64,000 bases of DNA from Terrabacter tumescens. Its GTDB lineage: Bacteria > Actinomycetota > Actinomycetes > Actinomycetales > Dermatophilaceae. The position numbers and the translations under genes are program-made. Numbering within the stretch: the first letter of the stretch is position 1; each line of letters opens with the position of its first letter. The DNA lies in contig NZ_BMNZ01000001.1 in the NCBI RefSeq assembly GCF_014646815.1, positions 124,001-188,000 of the forward strand, given 5' to 3'. The notes under the pieces were generated by a model. It ran no database searches and had not been told where the DNA came from. It worked only from the letters and a program-made list of their open reading frames with translations. Below, one piece after another: positions 45,913 through 55,736 of the stretch.

Positions 45913-46767
45913 TCAGGCGCCTCCGCGGGTGAGCGTCGTGATGACCTCGACGGGAGGGATGCCTGCGGACTCGTAGAGCCGGACGCCGCTCGTGTTGGAC
46001 TGCCGCGTCGCGACGCGGACGGCTGCGGCGCCGCTCGCCGCCAGCGCCTGGACGGCCGCTTGCACGACGCGGCGCCCGTGCCCGGCGCCTCGGTGGTCGG
46101 CGTGCGTGGCGACGGGCTCGAGGAGACCGCACCGTCCGGGACCGGCCGACCACGCGGTGGCGGCAGCCACCGCCGTGCCGTCGGCGTCGCGCGCGACGAG
46201 ATCGAGCTCGGGGCGGAAGCCGGGCGCCGCGGCCATCCGGTGCCAGCCCTCCGCCGTGAAGGTCGAACGCTCGAAACCGCTGCGCTGCAGGGCAACCCGT
46301 TCGTCGACGGCGTCGCCGGTCGGGCCGACCCCGGTGGTCGCGGGCAGCGGCGTGCCGTCGAGGTCGAGGTGGAAGACGACCCACGCCTCGTCGGGACGCC
46401 ATCCCCTCCCGAGCAGGACCCGGCGGTGGGCAGTGGCCTCCTGGGCATCGGTCCAGGCGTGCTCCGGCAGCAGTCGGGAGACGTCGTCGGCCACGACGGA
46501 CGCCACCCCGTCGTCGTCGAGCCGGTCCGGCGCGACCCGCGGGCGCGCGACCTGCCCCTCGACGATCGAGACCGCGACCATCCGCCCGGCCTCCCACCAC
46601 GAGTGGACCGTGCCGTCGACGTGCTCGTCGGGATGCCGCAGGTACCAGCCGAGGTCGCCGGCGTGGAGGCAGTCGCCCGCGTAGCCGGCACCGGCCTCCC
46701 ACGACGCCAGCGCCTCCACCACCTCGGGCAGGTCGGTGCGGGTGTGGCTGCGGTGCTCGACAGGCAT
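45913..46767 (-). CDS. GNAT family N-acetyltransferase
   Basis: A 284-residue protein. The C-terminal GNAT domain shows GLLEPVATHADHRGAGHGRRVVQA (acetyl-CoA loop) and RQSNTSGVRLYESAGIPPVEVIT. The N-terminal half (SHTRTDLPEVVEALASW, VDGTVHSWWEAGRMVAVSIVEG) is a second, diverged GNAT-like unit. The acceptor is unknown. The ATG at 46767 follows TACACT by 6 nt. Longer frames upstream would run through the ileS leader region. Confidence 0.85.
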   Translation of the reverse strand: MPVEHRSHTRTDLPEVVEALASWEAGAGYAGDCLHAGDLGWYLRHPDEHVDGTVHSWWEAGRMVAVSIVEGQVARPRVAPDRLDDDGVASVVADDVSRLLPEHAWTDAQEATAHRRVLLGRGWRPDEAWVVFHLDLDGTPLPATTGVGPTGDAVDERVALQRSGFERSTFTAEGWHRMAAAPGFRPELDLVARDADGTAVAAATAWSAGPGRCGLLEPVATHADHRGAGHGRRVVQAAVQALAASGAAAVRVATRQSNTSGVRLYESAGIPPVEVITTLTRGGA

Positions 46768-46773
46768 CTGCGG

Positions 46774-46779
46774 AGTGTA
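46774..46779 (-). promoter_or_regulatory. -10 box TACACT for the GNAT gene
   Basis: TACACT on the minus strand has a 6-nt spacer to the ATG at 46767. Confidence 0.4.
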
Positions 46780-46880
46780 TGAGCGCCCGCCCGCGCGGCG
46801 CCCGGGCTTTTCCGTCACGACGGACATGACGGCATACGACTGATCGACCTCGCTCGGCCGGTCCGGCGACCCGGGCAGGC

Positions 46881-46886
46881 TAGAAT
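46881..46886 (+). promoter_or_regulatory. -10 box TAGAAT for ileS and its T-box leader
   Basis: TAGAAT precedes the T-box leader and would start transcription near 46893. Together with the leader and the divergent GNAT start it accounts for the 363 bases without a gene. Confidence 0.5.
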
Positions 46887-46892
46887 GGCGCG

Positions 46893-47122
46893 CACAGGCG
46901 TTCGAGCCGTCATCAGCGGCGAGCCTCCGGAAGAACAGGGCGCAAGCCCCCACTAGACCCGGACGGGTGGGCCCGTCACAGCCTTCGACAAGAGCGGCCG
47001 TATGCCGTCTGCCCGAGCGGGTGGGCAGCGTGCGGCAAGCGGGGTGGTACCGCGGCAGCCTCCGGCAGGAGACGTCGTCCTCGTGTCAGGGACGAGTGAC
47101 CAACAGACGCGAACGCAGGAGA
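46893..47122 (+). ncRNA. ileS T-box leader (tRNA-Ile-responsive riboswitch)
   Basis: The T-box core TGGTACCGCG at 47045-47054 pairs with the tRNA acceptor end. A plausible Ile specifier ATC lies at 46912-46914 in the stem I loop. The linker holds the GGGCGCAAGCCC hairpin and a GACCCGGACGGGTGGGCCCGTC block. After the T-box there is no terminator with a T-tract. CTCGTG at 47080-47085 can pair with CACGAG at 47124-47129 next to the ribosome site GCAGGAGA (47115-47122), consistent with the translational control known for actinobacterial ileS T-boxes. Uncharged tRNA-Ile should free the site. Confidence 0.88.
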
Positions 47123-47130
47123 CCACGAGC

Positions 47131-50100
47131 ATGACCTACCCCCGGGTCACCACGAACGACGACGGCGCGCCCACGACGGGCGTCACCTCCAACCCACGCT
47201 TCCCCGAGATCGAGCAGCGGGTCCTGAAGTACTGGGACGAGGACGGCACGTTCATCGCGTCGGTCGAGGGCCGCGACGCCGGGACCGACGGCGACAACGA
47301 GTTCGTCTTCTACGACGGCCCGCCCTTCGCCAACGGCCTGCCGCACTACGGCCACCTGCTCACCGGCTACGTCAAGGACATCGTCCCGCGCTACCAGACC
47401 ATGCGCGGCAAGCGTGTCGAGCGCCGCTTCGGCTGGGACACCCACGGCCTGCCCGCCGAGCTCGAGGCGCAGCGCCAGCTCGGGCTCAAGACGAAGCAGG
47501 ACATCGTCGAGCTCGGCATCGACCGCTTCAACGACGCCTGCCGCAGCTCGGTGCTCAAGTACACCGGCGAGTGGCGCGACTACGTGACGCGGCAGGCGCG
47601 CTGGGTCGACTTCGACCACGACTACAAGACGCTCGAGCCCGACTACATGGAGTCGGTCATCTGGGCGTTCAAGCAGCTGCACGACAAGGGCCTCGTCTAC
47701 GAGGGCTTCCGGGTGCTGCCGTACTGCTGGAACGACCAGACGCCCCTGTCCAACCACGAGCTGCGCATGGACGACGACGTCTACAAGATGCGTCAGGACC
47801 CGGCCGTCACCATCGGCCTGCGCCTCGAGACCGGCGAGCTCGCCCTCGTCTGGACGACGACCCCGTGGACCCTGCCGGCCAACCTCGGCATCATGGTCGG
47901 CCCCGACATCGACTACGTCGTCGTCGAGTCCGACGTCACCGGCACGACGGAGCGCTACGTCATCGGCGAGGCCCGCCTCGCGGCCTACGCCAAGGACCTC
48001 TTCGGCCCCGACGTCGACCAGAGCACGCTCGACCAGCGGATCGTCGAGCGCCTCAAGGGCTCCGACCTGCTCGGCCGCTCGTTCACCCCGCCGTTCTCCT
48101 ACTACCGGGGGCACGAGCGCGCGCACTTCGTCTTCCCGGCCGACTTCGTCACCACCGAGGACGGCACCGGGCTCGTCCACACGGCGGGCGCGTTCGGTGA
48201 GGAGGACAAGATCGTCACCGACGCGGCCGGCATCGAGCCGGTCGTGCCCGTCGGCGCCGACGGCCGCTTCCTCTGGCCCGTGACGGACTACGAGGGCATG
48301 CACGTCTTCGACGCCAACGCCCACATCATCGACCACCTCAAGGCCGCCACCCGCGGCGAGGGCGAGACCGGTTCGGTCACGGCCGGCACGGTGCTGCTGC
48401 GCCGCGAGACCTACGACCACAGCTACCCGCACTGCTGGCGCTGCCGCGAGCCCCTCATCTACATGGCCGTCTCGTCGTGGTTCGTCGAGGTCACGAAGAT
48501 CAAGGAGCGGATGCTCGAGCTCAACCAGGAGATCGAGTGGACGCCGTCGCACATCAAGGACGGCCAGTTCGGCAAGTGGCTGTCCAACGCCCGCGACTGG
48601 TCCATCTCGCGCAACCGCTTCTGGGGCAGCCCGATCCCCGTGTGGAAGTCCGACAACCCGGAGTTCCCGCGTCTCGACGTCTACGGCTCGTTCGAGGAGC
48701 TCGAGCGTGACTTCGGCGTCGAGGTCAAGGACCTGCACCGGCCGTTCATCGACAGCCTGACCCGTCCCAACCCCGACGACCCGTCGGGGAAGTCGACCAT
48801 GCGCCGGGTCGAGGACGTCCTCGACGTGTGGTTCGACTCGGGCTCGATGAGCTTCGCGCAGGTTCACTACCCGTTCGAGAACGCCGAGTGGTTCGAGCAC
48901 CACTTCCCGGGCGACTTCATCGTCGAGTACATCGGGCAGACCCGCGGCTGGTTCTACACGCTGCACATCCTCGCCACGGCGCTGTTCGACCGTCCCGCCT
49001 TCAAGACGTGCGTCAGCCACGGCATCGTCCTGGGCTCGGACGGGCAGAAGATGAGCAAGTCCCTGCGCAACTACCCGGACGTGCGCGAGGTCTTCGACCG
49101 CGACGGCGCCGACGCCATGCGGTGGTTCCTCATGAGCAGCCCGATCCTGCGCGGCGGCAACCTCGTCGTCACCGAGCAGGGCATCCGCGACGGCGTGCGC
49201 CAGGTGATGATCCCGCTGTGGAACGCGTGGTCCTTCTTCTCGCTCTACGCCAACACCGCACGCGGCGGCGAGGGCTACGAGGCCAAGCGCTCGACCACCT
49301 CCACCGACGTGCTCGACCGCTACCTGCTCGCCAAGCTGCGTGAGTTCGTCGGCGACATGACCGATCAGCTCGACGCCTACGAGATCGCGGCCGCCTGCGA
49401 CACGATGCGTGGCTTCCTCGACGTGCTGACCAACTGGTACATCCGCCGGTCGCGCGACCGCTTCTGGGGCGGCGAGAGCGACGAGTCGCTCGCGGCGTTC
49501 GACACGCTCTGGACCGCGCTCGAGACGGTCACGCGCGCCACGGCGCCGCTGCTGCCGCTCGTCACCGAGGAGATCTGGCGCGGCCTGACGGGCGGCCGCT
49601 CGGTGCACCTCGCCGACTACCCGACGGTCGACGACCTCCCGGCCGACCACGAGCTCGTCGTCGCGATGGACCGCGCCCGCGAGGTCTGCTCGACCGGCTC
49701 CAGCCTGCGCAAGGCCCGCAGCCTGCGCGCCCGCCTGCCGCTCGCCGAGCTGACGGTCGTGGCTGCCGACCCGGCCGCCCTCGAGCCGTTCCGCGCGATC
49801 ATCCAGGACGAGCTCAACGTCAAGGCGCTGACCCTCGTCGACGTCGCCACCGCCAGCGAGTCCGACTTCGGTGTCAGCCAGCGCCTGACGGTCAACGCCC
49901 GCGCGGCCGGCCCGCGCCTGGGCAAGGACGTGCAGCGCGCCATCAAGGGCAGCAAGTCCGGCGACTGGAGCGTCGACGCCGACGGCACCGTGACCGCCGG
50001 GGGCCTCGCCCTCGTCGAGGGCGAGTACGCCCTCGAGACGGTCGTGGCCGGCGACGCCGCCGAGTCCGGTGCCACGGCGATGCTGCCGTCCGGCGGGTTC

Positions 50101-50415
50101 GTCGTGCTCGACACCACGGTGACCCCTGCGCTGGCCTCCGAGGGCCTGGCCCGCGACCTCGTCCGTGCCGTCCAGCAGGCGCGGCGCGACACCGGCCTGC
50201 ACGTCAGCGACCGGATCAGCCTGACGGTCCAGGGCGGCGCCGAGGTCTTCGAGGCCACGGTGACCCACCGCGACCTCATCGTGGGGGAGACGCTCGCGAC
50301 GCAGTTCGCTGCCGCGGGTCCCGACCACACCCTGCCCGACGGGTTCCCGGGCACCCCGACCGACGTCGTCGTCGGCGACAACCACCCCGCGACGATCCTC
50401 GTGGTCAAGCGATGA
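47131..50415 (+). CDS. ileS: Isoleucyl-tRNA synthetase (eukaryote-like type 2)
   Basis: A 1094-residue class I synthetase. The HIGH motif is [20 protein letters not shown] near residue 75, CP1 editing parts follow ([18 protein letters not shown]), and KMSKS is [12 protein letters not shown] near residue 640. HYGH and the long C-terminal region mark the type 2 form found in eukaryotes, archaea and many actinobacteria, a group known for low sensitivity to mupirocin. The Cys pair [11 protein letters not shown] may bind zinc. I chose ATG 47131 because it follows the T-box and its GCAGGAGA site. The stop overlaps the next gene as ATGA. Confidence 0.96.
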   Translation: MTYPRVTTNDDGAPTTGVTSNPRFPEIEQRVLKYWDEDGTFIASVEGRDAGTDGDNEFVFYDGPPFANGLPHYGHLLTGYVKDIVPRYQTMRGKRVERRFGWDTHGLPAELEAQRQLGLKTKQDIVELGIDRFNDACRSSVLKYTGEWRDYVTRQARWVDFDHDYKTLEPDYMESVIWAFKQLHDKGLVYEGFRVLPYCWNDQTPLSNHELRMDDDVYKMRQDPAVTIGLRLETGELALVWTTTPWTLPANLGIMVGPDIDYVVVESDVTGTTERYVIGEARLAAYAKDLFGPDVDQSTLDQRIVERLKGSDLLGRSFTPPFSYYRGHERAHFVFPADFVTTEDGTGLVHTAGAFGEEDKIVTDAAGIEPVVPVGADGRFLWPVTDYEGMHVFDANAHIIDHLKAATRGEGETGSVTAGTVLLRRETYDHSYPHCWRCREPLIYMAVSSWFVEVTKIKERMLELNQEIEWTPSHIKDGQFGKWLSNARDWSISRNRFWGSPIPVWKSDNPEFPRLDVYGSFEELERDFGVEVKDLHRPFIDSLTRPNPDDPSGKSTMRRVEDVLDVWFDSGSMSFAQVHYPFENAEWFEHHFPGDFIVEYIGQTRGWFYTLHILATALFDRPAFKTCVSHGIVLGSDGQKMSKSLRNYPDVREVFDRDGADAMRWFLMSSPILRGGNLVVTEQGIRDGVRQVMIPLWNAWSFFSLYANTARGGEGYEAKRSTTSTDVLDRYLLAKLREFVGDMTDQLDAYEIAAACDTMRGFLDVLTNWYIRRSRDRFWGGESDESLAAFDTLWTALETVTRATAPLLPLVTEEIWRGLTGGRSVHLADYPTVDDLPADHELVVAMDRAREVCSTGSSLRKARSLRARLPLAELTVVAADPAALEPFRAIIQDELNVKALTLVDVATASESDFGVSQRLTVNARAAGPRLGKDVQRAIKGSKSGDWSVDADGTVTAGGLALVEGEYALETVVAGDAAESGATAMLPSGGFVVLDTTVTPALASEGLARDLVRAVQQARRDTGLHVSDRISLTVQGGAEVFEATVTHRDLIVGETLATQFAAAGPDHTLPDGFPGTPTDVVVGDNHPATILVVKR

Positions 50416-50978
50416 TCGCCGCGAACCGCGAGCACGACCTGGAGGGCGCCGACGTGAGCACCACCGAACCCGACCCGACCGACGGGGTCGCCGTCCGCGG
50501 CGCCGTCGGAGACGACCTCACGGGCATCCTGTCCGTCGGGCACCGCACCTGGCTCGCGACCTACGAGCCGATCGCCGGCCCGGAGTACGTCGCCATGGGC
50601 CTCGCCAAGTGGTGGACGAGCGACGTGGTCACCGACGCCATCCGCAAGGGGCGCACCCTCGTGGCCGTCGACGGGGACGACGTCGTCGGCGTGGCGACCT
50701 TCGGCCCGCAGGACGACGCCTTCGTGCTGTGGAAGCTCTACGTCCTGCCCGGCCACCACGGCCACGGCATCGGGTCCCGGCTCATGGAGGCGGTCGTCGA
50801 GCGGGCACTCGAGAGCGAGCACCCGCGCATCACGCTGTCCTACCTCGAGGGCAACCAGCAGGCGGCCCGCTTCTACGCCAAGCACGGCTTCGTCGAGACG
50901 CACCGCGAGACGCCGGGGTCCGGCCTGCCCGAGAGCGTGTGGATGGCCCGCGACCTGAAGGCAGGTGACTCCGCATGA
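50412..50978 (+). CDS. GNAT family N-acetyltransferase
   Basis: A 188-residue single-domain [24 protein letters not shown], the acetyl-CoA strand [20 protein letters not shown], and the end [21 protein letters not shown]. It resembles small acetyltransferases acting on amines or protein N termini. The acceptor is unknown. It is wedged between ileS and folC by ATGA overlaps on both sides, so it is part of the same transcript. A GTG at 50454 with GAGGG upstream is a possible shorter start. Confidence 0.87.
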   Translation: MIAANREHDLEGADVSTTEPDPTDGVAVRGAVGDDLTGILSVGHRTWLATYEPIAGPEYVAMGLAKWWTSDVVTDAIRKGRTLVAVDGDDVVGVATFGPQDDAFVLWKLYVLPGHHGHGIGSRLMEAVVERALESEHPRITLSYLEGNQQAARFYAKHGFVETHRETPGSGLPESVWMARDLKAGDSA

Positions 50979-52366
50979 GCGGCCGCCCCGACGCCGCCGC
51001 CCTCGAGGCTGCGCGCAACCTCGAGGAGATGAAGCGGATGCGCGAGATCGAGGAGGAGATCCTCGCCCGCGCGCCCGAGAACGACATCGGCCCGTCGCTC
51101 GACCGCATCCGTGCGGTGATGGAGCTCGCGGGCGACCCACAGCGGACCTACCCCTCGATCCACCTCACCGGCACCAACGGCAAGACGTCGACCAGCCGGA
51201 TGATCGACGCCATCCTGCGCGAGAGCGGCCTGTCCACGGGACGCTTCACCTCGCCGCACCTGCACGACATCAGGGAGCGGATCACCCTGTCGGGCAAGCC
51301 GATCCCGCGCGAGAAGTTCATCGCCGCCTACGACGAGGTGGCTCCGCTCATCGAGCTCGTCGACGCCCGCTCCCTCGAGTCGGGCGGGCGGAGGATGAAC
51401 TTCTTCGAGGTGCTCGTCGCGCTCGCCTACGCCGCGTTCGCCGACGCCCCCGTCGACGTCGCCATCATCGAGGTCGGGCTCGGCGGCTCGTGGGACGCGA
51501 CCAACGTCATCGACGCCCAGGTCGCCGTGGTGACGCCCGTCGACCTCGACCACACGCACCTGCTCGGTGACGACGTCGTCTCCATCGCCGAGGAGAAGAG
51601 CGGCATCATCAAGGCCGACTCCGTGACCGTCTCGGGCGTCCAGGACGAGGACGTCGCACGCGTGCTCCTCGACCGCGTCGAGGAGGTCGGTGGTGCGCGG
51701 ATCGTCTTCGAGGGCAACGACTTCGGCGTCCTCGCACGCGAGGTCGCCATCGGTGGCCAGCAGGTCTCCGTCCGCGGCCTGGCGGGGGAGTATGCCGACC
51801 TCTTCCTCCCGCTCCACGGCGCGCACCAGGCGAGCAACCTCGCGACTGCCGTCGCCGCGGTGGAGGCCTTCGTGGGAGGCGGTGACCAGCGCATCGAGCA
51901 GGACGTGCTGGCGGCCGCCGTCGCGTCGATGACCTCACCGGGGCGCCTCGAGATCGTCCGCCGGTCGCCGACCGTCCTCGTCGACGCGGCCCACAACCCC
52001 CACGGCGCCCGATCGCTCGTCGCAGCGATCGAGGAGGCGTTCGCCTTCACCCGCCTCGTCGGCCTCGTCGGCATCGTCGCCGACAAGGACGCCGCCGGGA
52101 TGCTCGAGGTGCTGGAGCCTGCGCTCGACCACATCGTCGTCACGCGCAGCTCGTCACCGCGCGCGATGCGCCCGGACGACCTCGGCAAGCTCGCGGTCGA
52201 GATCTTCGGCGAGTCCCGGGTGACCGTGGTCCGCGACCTGCCTGACGCGCTCGAGCAGGCCGTGACGCTGGCCGAGGAGGACGGCATGGGTGGCGGCGTC
52301 ATCGCCACCGGGTCGGTCATCACCGCCGGCGAGGTCCGCATGCTGCTCGGTCTCACCGACGTCTGA
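50975..52366 (+). CDS. folC: Bifunctional folylpolyglutamate/dihydrofolate synthase
   Basis: A 463-residue Mur-ligase-like enzyme that joins glutamate to dihydropteroate and to folates. The ATP loop is HLTGTNGKTSTSRMIDAIL near residues 62-80. ISLS-region FTSPHLHDIRERI and the Mg-binding SIAEEKSGIIKADSV follow, then VDAAHNPHGARSLVAAIEEAF in the C-terminal domain. The first 35 residues (ARNLEEMKRMREIEEEILAR) form a charged helix typical of actinobacterial FolC. ATGA overlap with the GNAT gene. Confidence 0.95.
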   Translation: MSGRPDAAALEAARNLEEMKRMREIEEEILARAPENDIGPSLDRIRAVMELAGDPQRTYPSIHLTGTNGKTSTSRMIDAILRESGLSTGRFTSPHLHDIRERITLSGKPIPREKFIAAYDEVAPLIELVDARSLESGGRRMNFFEVLVALAYAAFADAPVDVAIIEVGLGGSWDATNVIDAQVAVVTPVDLDHTHLLGDDVVSIAEEKSGIIKADSVTVSGVQDEDVARVLLDRVEEVGGARIVFEGNDFGVLAREVAIGGQQVSVRGLAGEYADLFLPLHGAHQASNLATAVAAVEAFVGGGDQRIEQDVLAAAVASMTSPGRLEIVRRSPTVLVDAAHNPHGARSLVAAIEEAFAFTRLVGLVGIVADKDAAGMLEVLEPALDHIVVTRSSSPRAMRPDDLGKLAVEIFGESRVTVVRDLPDALEQAVTLAEEDGMGGGVIATGSVITAGEVRMLLGLTDV

Positions 52367-52404
52367 GCACCGTCTGTCGGCTCGGTCACCGTCCGTCCTC
52401 GACC

Positions 52405-52410
52405 TAGGCT
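52405..52410 (+). promoter_or_regulatory. -10 box TAGGCT for the L12-domain gene
   Basis: TAGGCT is 7 nt before the ATG at 52418 and supports a leaderless start in the folC-downstream gap. Confidence 0.4.
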
Positions 52411-52417
52411 GGGAGCC

Positions 52418-52861
52418 ATGAACCCCGGAAAGATCGTCCTCGTCGCGATCGTCGTCGTCGTGCTCGTCGTCATCTGGGGGCGGGTCATGGGCCGCAAGGA
52501 CCCCGACCGCGAGCTCGTGGGTCTCACCGACACCGTCCGCGCCAAGGTGAGCCGGGAGATCAGCGCCGGCCACAAGATCAACGCGATCAAGATCTACCGC
52601 GAGGCGACCGGCGCGCCCCTCGCCGACGCCAAGCGCGCCGTCGACGCCTGGTTCGTGCCGGGACAGGGGCCCGGGGTGCGGGACGCGGCAGCGTCCTACA
52701 CCGAGGGTCGACTCACCGACGAGGGTCGCGCCCGCATCAGCGAGCTGATCCTCGCCGGGCGGCGTGAGGACGCGATGAGCCTCTACGCCGAGGCGACGGG
52801 CGCGAGCCAGTCCGAGGCCCAGGCCATCATCCGAACGTGGGACACCAGCCAGCATTACTGA
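52418..52861 (+). CDS. Membrane-anchored protein with two L7/L12 C-terminal-like repeats
   Basis: A 147-residue protein with one membrane helix near the N terminus (IVLVAIVVVVLVVIWGRVMG). Two similar helical units follow: EISAGHKINAIKIYREATGAP with LADAKRAVDAW (about 50-80) and ISELILAGRREDAMSLYAEA with QSEAQAIIRTW (about 108-142). The first strongly recalls the ribosomal L7/L12 C-terminal domain pattern (KxxAIKxxREATGxxLxxAK). It is not a ribosomal protein by length or anchor. Function unknown. Some L12-CTD-like domains may bind translation factors. It lies between folC and DUF4233 genes in an otherwise conserved block. Confidence 0.65.
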   Translation: MNPGKIVLVAIVVVVLVVIWGRVMGRKDPDRELVGLTDTVRAKVSREISAGHKINAIKIYREATGAPLADAKRAVDAWFVPGQGPGVRDAAASYTEGRLTDEGRARISELILAGRREDAMSLYAEATGASQSEAQAIIRTWDTSQHY

Positions 52862-52940
52862 GGACCCACGACGGGTCGACCACCCACCACCACTCATCCA
52901 CCACGACAGAGCCGCACGACAGCCGAGGCGACCACACCCC

Positions 52941-53381
52941 ATGCGTTCGATCATCTTCTACGGACAGACCGGCAAGTTCACCTTCCGCATGCTCGCGACG
53001 GTGCTCGGCGGCCAGTCCATCTGCATCCTGCTCGGCGCCCTCGTCGCCCGCGCCATCGCGGCGACCGACGAGGGCAGCCGGTCGAGCACGGCATACCTCG
53101 TCGTCGGTCTCGGCCTCGGAGCGCTCTGCATCGTGGCCGCGGGGCTCATGCGCCGGCCGTGGGGCCTGACCCTGGGCTGGGTCGTGCAGGCCCTCACCCT
53201 GCTCAGCGCCCTCGTCGTGCCGATGATGCTCGTCGTCGGTCTGTTCTTCCTCGCCCTGTGGGTCACCTGCCTCGTCAAGGGCGCCCAGGTCGACCGCGAG
53301 ATGGCCCGTCGCGAGGCGGCCGCGGCCGCAGGTGAAGCGGGCGCGGGCGGCGACGACACGGCCGATAGGGTGGACGGGTGA
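52941..53381 (+). CDS. DUF4233 membrane protein
   Basis: A 146-residue protein with about four membrane helices: LATVLGGQSICILLGALVARAI, TAYLVVGLGLGALCIVAAGLM, GLTLGWVVQALTLLSALVV and MMLVVGLFFLALWVTC. It ends in a charged, Ala/Gly-rich tail. The DUF4233 family typically lies between folC and ndk in actinobacteria, as here, but has no assigned function. The stop overlaps the ndk start as GTGA, and an ndk promoter lies inside its end. Confidence 0.85.
   Translation: MRSIIFYGQTGKFTFRMLATVLGGQSICILLGALVARAIAATDEGSRSSTAYLVVGLGLGALCIVAAGLMRRPWGLTLGWVVQALTLLSALVVPMMLVVGLFFLALWVTCLVKGAQVDREMARREAAAAAGEAGAGGDDTADRVDG
53366..53371 (+). promoter_or_regulatory. -10 box TAGGGT for ndk inside the preceding gene
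   Basis: TAGGGT is followed by a 6-nt spacer and the GTG at 53378, so ndk can be read leaderless as well as from the operon. Confidence 0.4.
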
Positions 53382-53806
53382 CCACCGAACGCTCCCTCGT
53401 CCTCGTCAAGCCCGACGGTTTCCAGCGCGGCCTCACCGGTGAGGTGCTGCGTCGCATCGAGGGGAAGGGCTACCGCCTCGTGGCCCTCTCCGTGCTGACG
53501 CCCACCCGTGAGCAGCTCGCGGCCCACTACGCCGAGCACGAGGGCAAGCCCTTCTACGAGCCCCTCGTCGAGTTCATGAGCTCCGGCCCCGTCACGGCGG
53601 TCGTCATCGAGGGCCAGGACAGCGTCAAGGGCTTCCGCAGCCTCGCCGGCGCCACCAACCCGACCGACGCCGCCCCGGGCACCATCCGCGGCGACCTCGG
53701 CCGCGACTGGGGCACCAAGGTCCAGCAGAACATCGTCCACGGATCGGACTCCCACGAGTCCGCCACACGCGAGATCGGCATCTGGTTCCCCGATCTCGAG
53801 GGCTGA
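53378..53806 (+). CDS. ndk: Nucleoside diphosphate kinase
   Basis: A 142-residue NDPK that balances nucleoside triphosphates by ping-pong phosphate transfer. RSLVLVKPDGFQRGLTGEVL opens the fold, RSLAGATNPTDAAPGTIRGD binds nucleotide, and the phosphorylated His121 is in NIVHGSDSHESA. Length and motifs are typical. The GTG start gives M-T-T-E-R-S as in relatives. mreB begins 18 bases later. Confidence 0.97.
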   Translation: MTTERSLVLVKPDGFQRGLTGEVLRRIEGKGYRLVALSVLTPTREQLAAHYAEHEGKPFYEPLVEFMSSGPVTAVVIEGQDSVKGFRSLAGATNPTDAAPGTIRGDLGRDWGTKVQQNIVHGSDSHESATREIGIWFPDLEG

Positions 53807-53824
53807 TCGGGGCACAATCTCGGC

Positions 53825-54859
53825 ATGACCTCCCGACCGTGGCTGCGCTCTCTCGGGCGTGACCTCGCGGTCGACCTCGGCACGGCCAACACGCTGATCC
53901 ACGTGCGGGGGCGCGGGGTGGTCGTCGAGGAGCCGTCGGTCGTGGCGGTCGAGGTCGGCACCGGGCGTCTCGTCGCGGCCGGCAGCCGCGCCAAGGAGAT
54001 GCTCGGCCGGGCGCCCGGCACCATCCGGGCCGTGCGTCCCCTGCGCGACGGCGTCGTCTCGGACGCCGACGAGACCGAGCGCATGCTGCGCTGGTTCATC
54101 GACCAGGTGCGCACGTCGCGCCTCGTGCGCCCGCGCATGGTGCTCTGCGTCCCCAGCGAGGTGACGGGGGTCGAGCGCCGGGCCCTCGAGGACGCCGCCA
54201 CGCGGTGCGGCGCCCGACGCGTCTACATGATCGAGGAGCCCATGGCGGCTGCCATCGGTGCTGGTCTGCCCGTCTACGAGACGGCCGCGAGCATGGTCGT
54301 CGACATCGGCGGGGGCACCACGGACGTCGCGGTCATCAGCCTCGGCGGCATCGTCACCTCGAGCTCGCTGCGCATCGCCGGCGACGAGATCGACGAGGCG
54401 CTCGTCAGCCACGTCAAGAGCGAGTACTCCCTCCTGCTCGGCGAGCGCAGCGCCGAGGACATCAAGGTCGCGGTCGGCTCGGTGTTCCCGCTCCGTGAGG
54501 AGCTGACCACCCGGGTGCGTGGGCGTGACCTCGTGACGGGCCTGCCCAAGACGGTGCAGGTGAGCTCGGTCGAGGTGCGCCGCGCCATCGAGACCCCGGT
54601 GCTCCAGATCATCGAGCTCGTGCGGGCCACGCTCGACGTCTGCCCGCCCGAGCTCGCCGGCGACATCCTCGACCGCGGCATCACGCTGACCGGCGGGGGA
54701 GCGCTGCTGAGGGGCCTCGACGAGCGGATGCGCCACGAGCTCGGGGTGCCCGTCCAGGTCGCCGAGGACCCGCTGCGGGCCGTGGCCCGTGGCGCCGGTC
54801 GGTGCGTCGACGACTTCGACAGCCTCGAGCGCGTCCTCGTCGGGGACCACCGCCTCTAG
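53825..54859 (+). CDS. mreB: Rod shape-determining protein MreB
   Basis: A 344-residue actin-like filament protein. ATP-binding motifs are VDLGTANTLIHVRG (phosphate 1), VVDIGGGTTDVAVISLGG (phosphate 2) and LTGGGALLRGLDERM (adenosine). EEPMAAAIGAGLPV is the connecting motif. MreB guides cell-wall synthesis along the cylinder and is found only in some actinobacteria, so it argues for a rod stage in this organism. It heads the mreB-mreC-mreD-mrdA cluster. Confidence 0.97.
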   Translation: MTSRPWLRSLGRDLAVDLGTANTLIHVRGRGVVVEEPSVVAVEVGTGRLVAAGSRAKEMLGRAPGTIRAVRPLRDGVVSDADETERMLRWFIDQVRTSRLVRPRMVLCVPSEVTGVERRALEDAATRCGARRVYMIEEPMAAAIGAGLPVYETAASMVVDIGGGTTDVAVISLGGIVTSSSLRIAGDEIDEALVSHVKSEYSLLLGERSAEDIKVAVGSVFPLREELTTRVRGRDLVTGLPKTVQVSSVEVRRAIETPVLQIIELVRATLDVCPPELAGDILDRGITLTGGGALLRGLDERMRHELGVPVQVAEDPLRAVARGAGRCVDDFDSLERVLVGDHRL

Positions 54860-54863
54860 CCGC

Positions 54864-55736
54864 ATGCAGCCCGCCGCCCGCCGCCGTCTCCTCGTCGTCC
54901 TCGCCTCGCTGACCCTCGCCCTGCTCCTCGCGGACCTCGCCGGCTGGGCCGGCGCCGACCGGCTGCGCAGCGTCGGAGGGCTCGTGCTCGGTCCCGTCCA
55001 GCGGGCCCTGTCGGGAGCGCCGCACGACGAGCTCGCCGCGGTCCAGGCCGAGAACGTCAGGCTGCGGACCGTCGCCGCGGAGCAGCAGCACCGGCTCGAC
55101 GAGCTCGGCCGCCTCGAGGAGCTCCTCGGCTCGGGCGTGACGACGGGCCGCACGCTCGTCCCCGCCCGCGTCGTCGCCACCGACGTCAGCCCTCTCGGAG
55201 GCCGCAGCGTGACCATCGACGTCGGCTCGCGCGACGGCGTCCGGCCGGACTCGACGGTCGTGGCGGCCGACGGCCTCGTCGGCCGCGTCACCGCCGTGTC
55301 GCCGTGGACGGCCGACGTGCAGGTCCTCGGCAGCGCCGGGTCCGTCGTGGCCGTGCGGGTCGGGCCGGCCGGCACGCTCGCCACCGTGTCGCCGCCGGCA
55401 GCAGGCGACTCCGAGTCCCGCCCGCGTGGCTCGCTCCGGCTCACCGGTGTCGTCCCAGCGACCCCGGTGGTGGGTGACGTCGTGCGCACCCTCGGCAGCG
55501 TCGACGAGACCCCGTATGCCGCGGGCATCGTCGTCGGCACCGTGACGGCCGTCGACCCCGACCGGGGGCAGCTGACCCGCAGCGCGACGGTGCGACCCGC
55601 CATCGACGTCGACGCGATCGACGTCGTCGGCGTCCTCGTGCCGACCGCGCGCAGCACGACCCGCCCGACCACCCGCCCGACCACCCGCCCGACCACCCTG
55701 GCGACCACGGGGCCGACGACCGGAGCCCCTCGATGA
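54864..55736 (+). CDS. mreC: Rod shape-determining protein MreC
   Basis: A 290-residue protein. One N-terminal membrane helix (RLLVVLASLTLALLLADLAG) is followed by a coiled-coil (residues ~50-85, DELAAVQAENVRLRTVAAEQ) and the beta-rich MreC domain (PARVVATDVSPLGGRSVTID, VGSRDGVRPDSTVVAADGLVG). The C terminus ends with repeated Thr-Thr-Arg-Pro units, encoded by a 12-bp repeat near 55658-55695, an addition likely to be flexible. It starts 5 bases after mreB and overlaps mreD by ATGA. Confidence 0.93.
   Translation: MQPAARRRLLVVLASLTLALLLADLAGWAGADRLRSVGGLVLGPVQRALSGAPHDELAAVQAENVRLRTVAAEQQHRLDELGRLEELLGSGVTTGRTLVPARVVATDVSPLGGRSVTIDVGSRDGVRPDSTVVAADGLVGRVTAVSPWTADVQVLGSAGSVVAVRVGPAGTLATVSPPAAGDSESRPRGSLRLTGVVPATPVVGDVVRTLGSVDETPYAAGIVVGTVTAVDPDRGQLTRSATVRPAIDVDAIDVVGVLVPTARSTTRPTTRPTTRPTTLATTGPTTGAPR

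Noticed and set aside
47086-50385. A 1099-residue open frame antisense to ileS
   Set aside because: High-GC genes leave long open frames on the other strand. The sequence is rich in Asp/Glu/Arg/Val without any domain, and ileS is certain.
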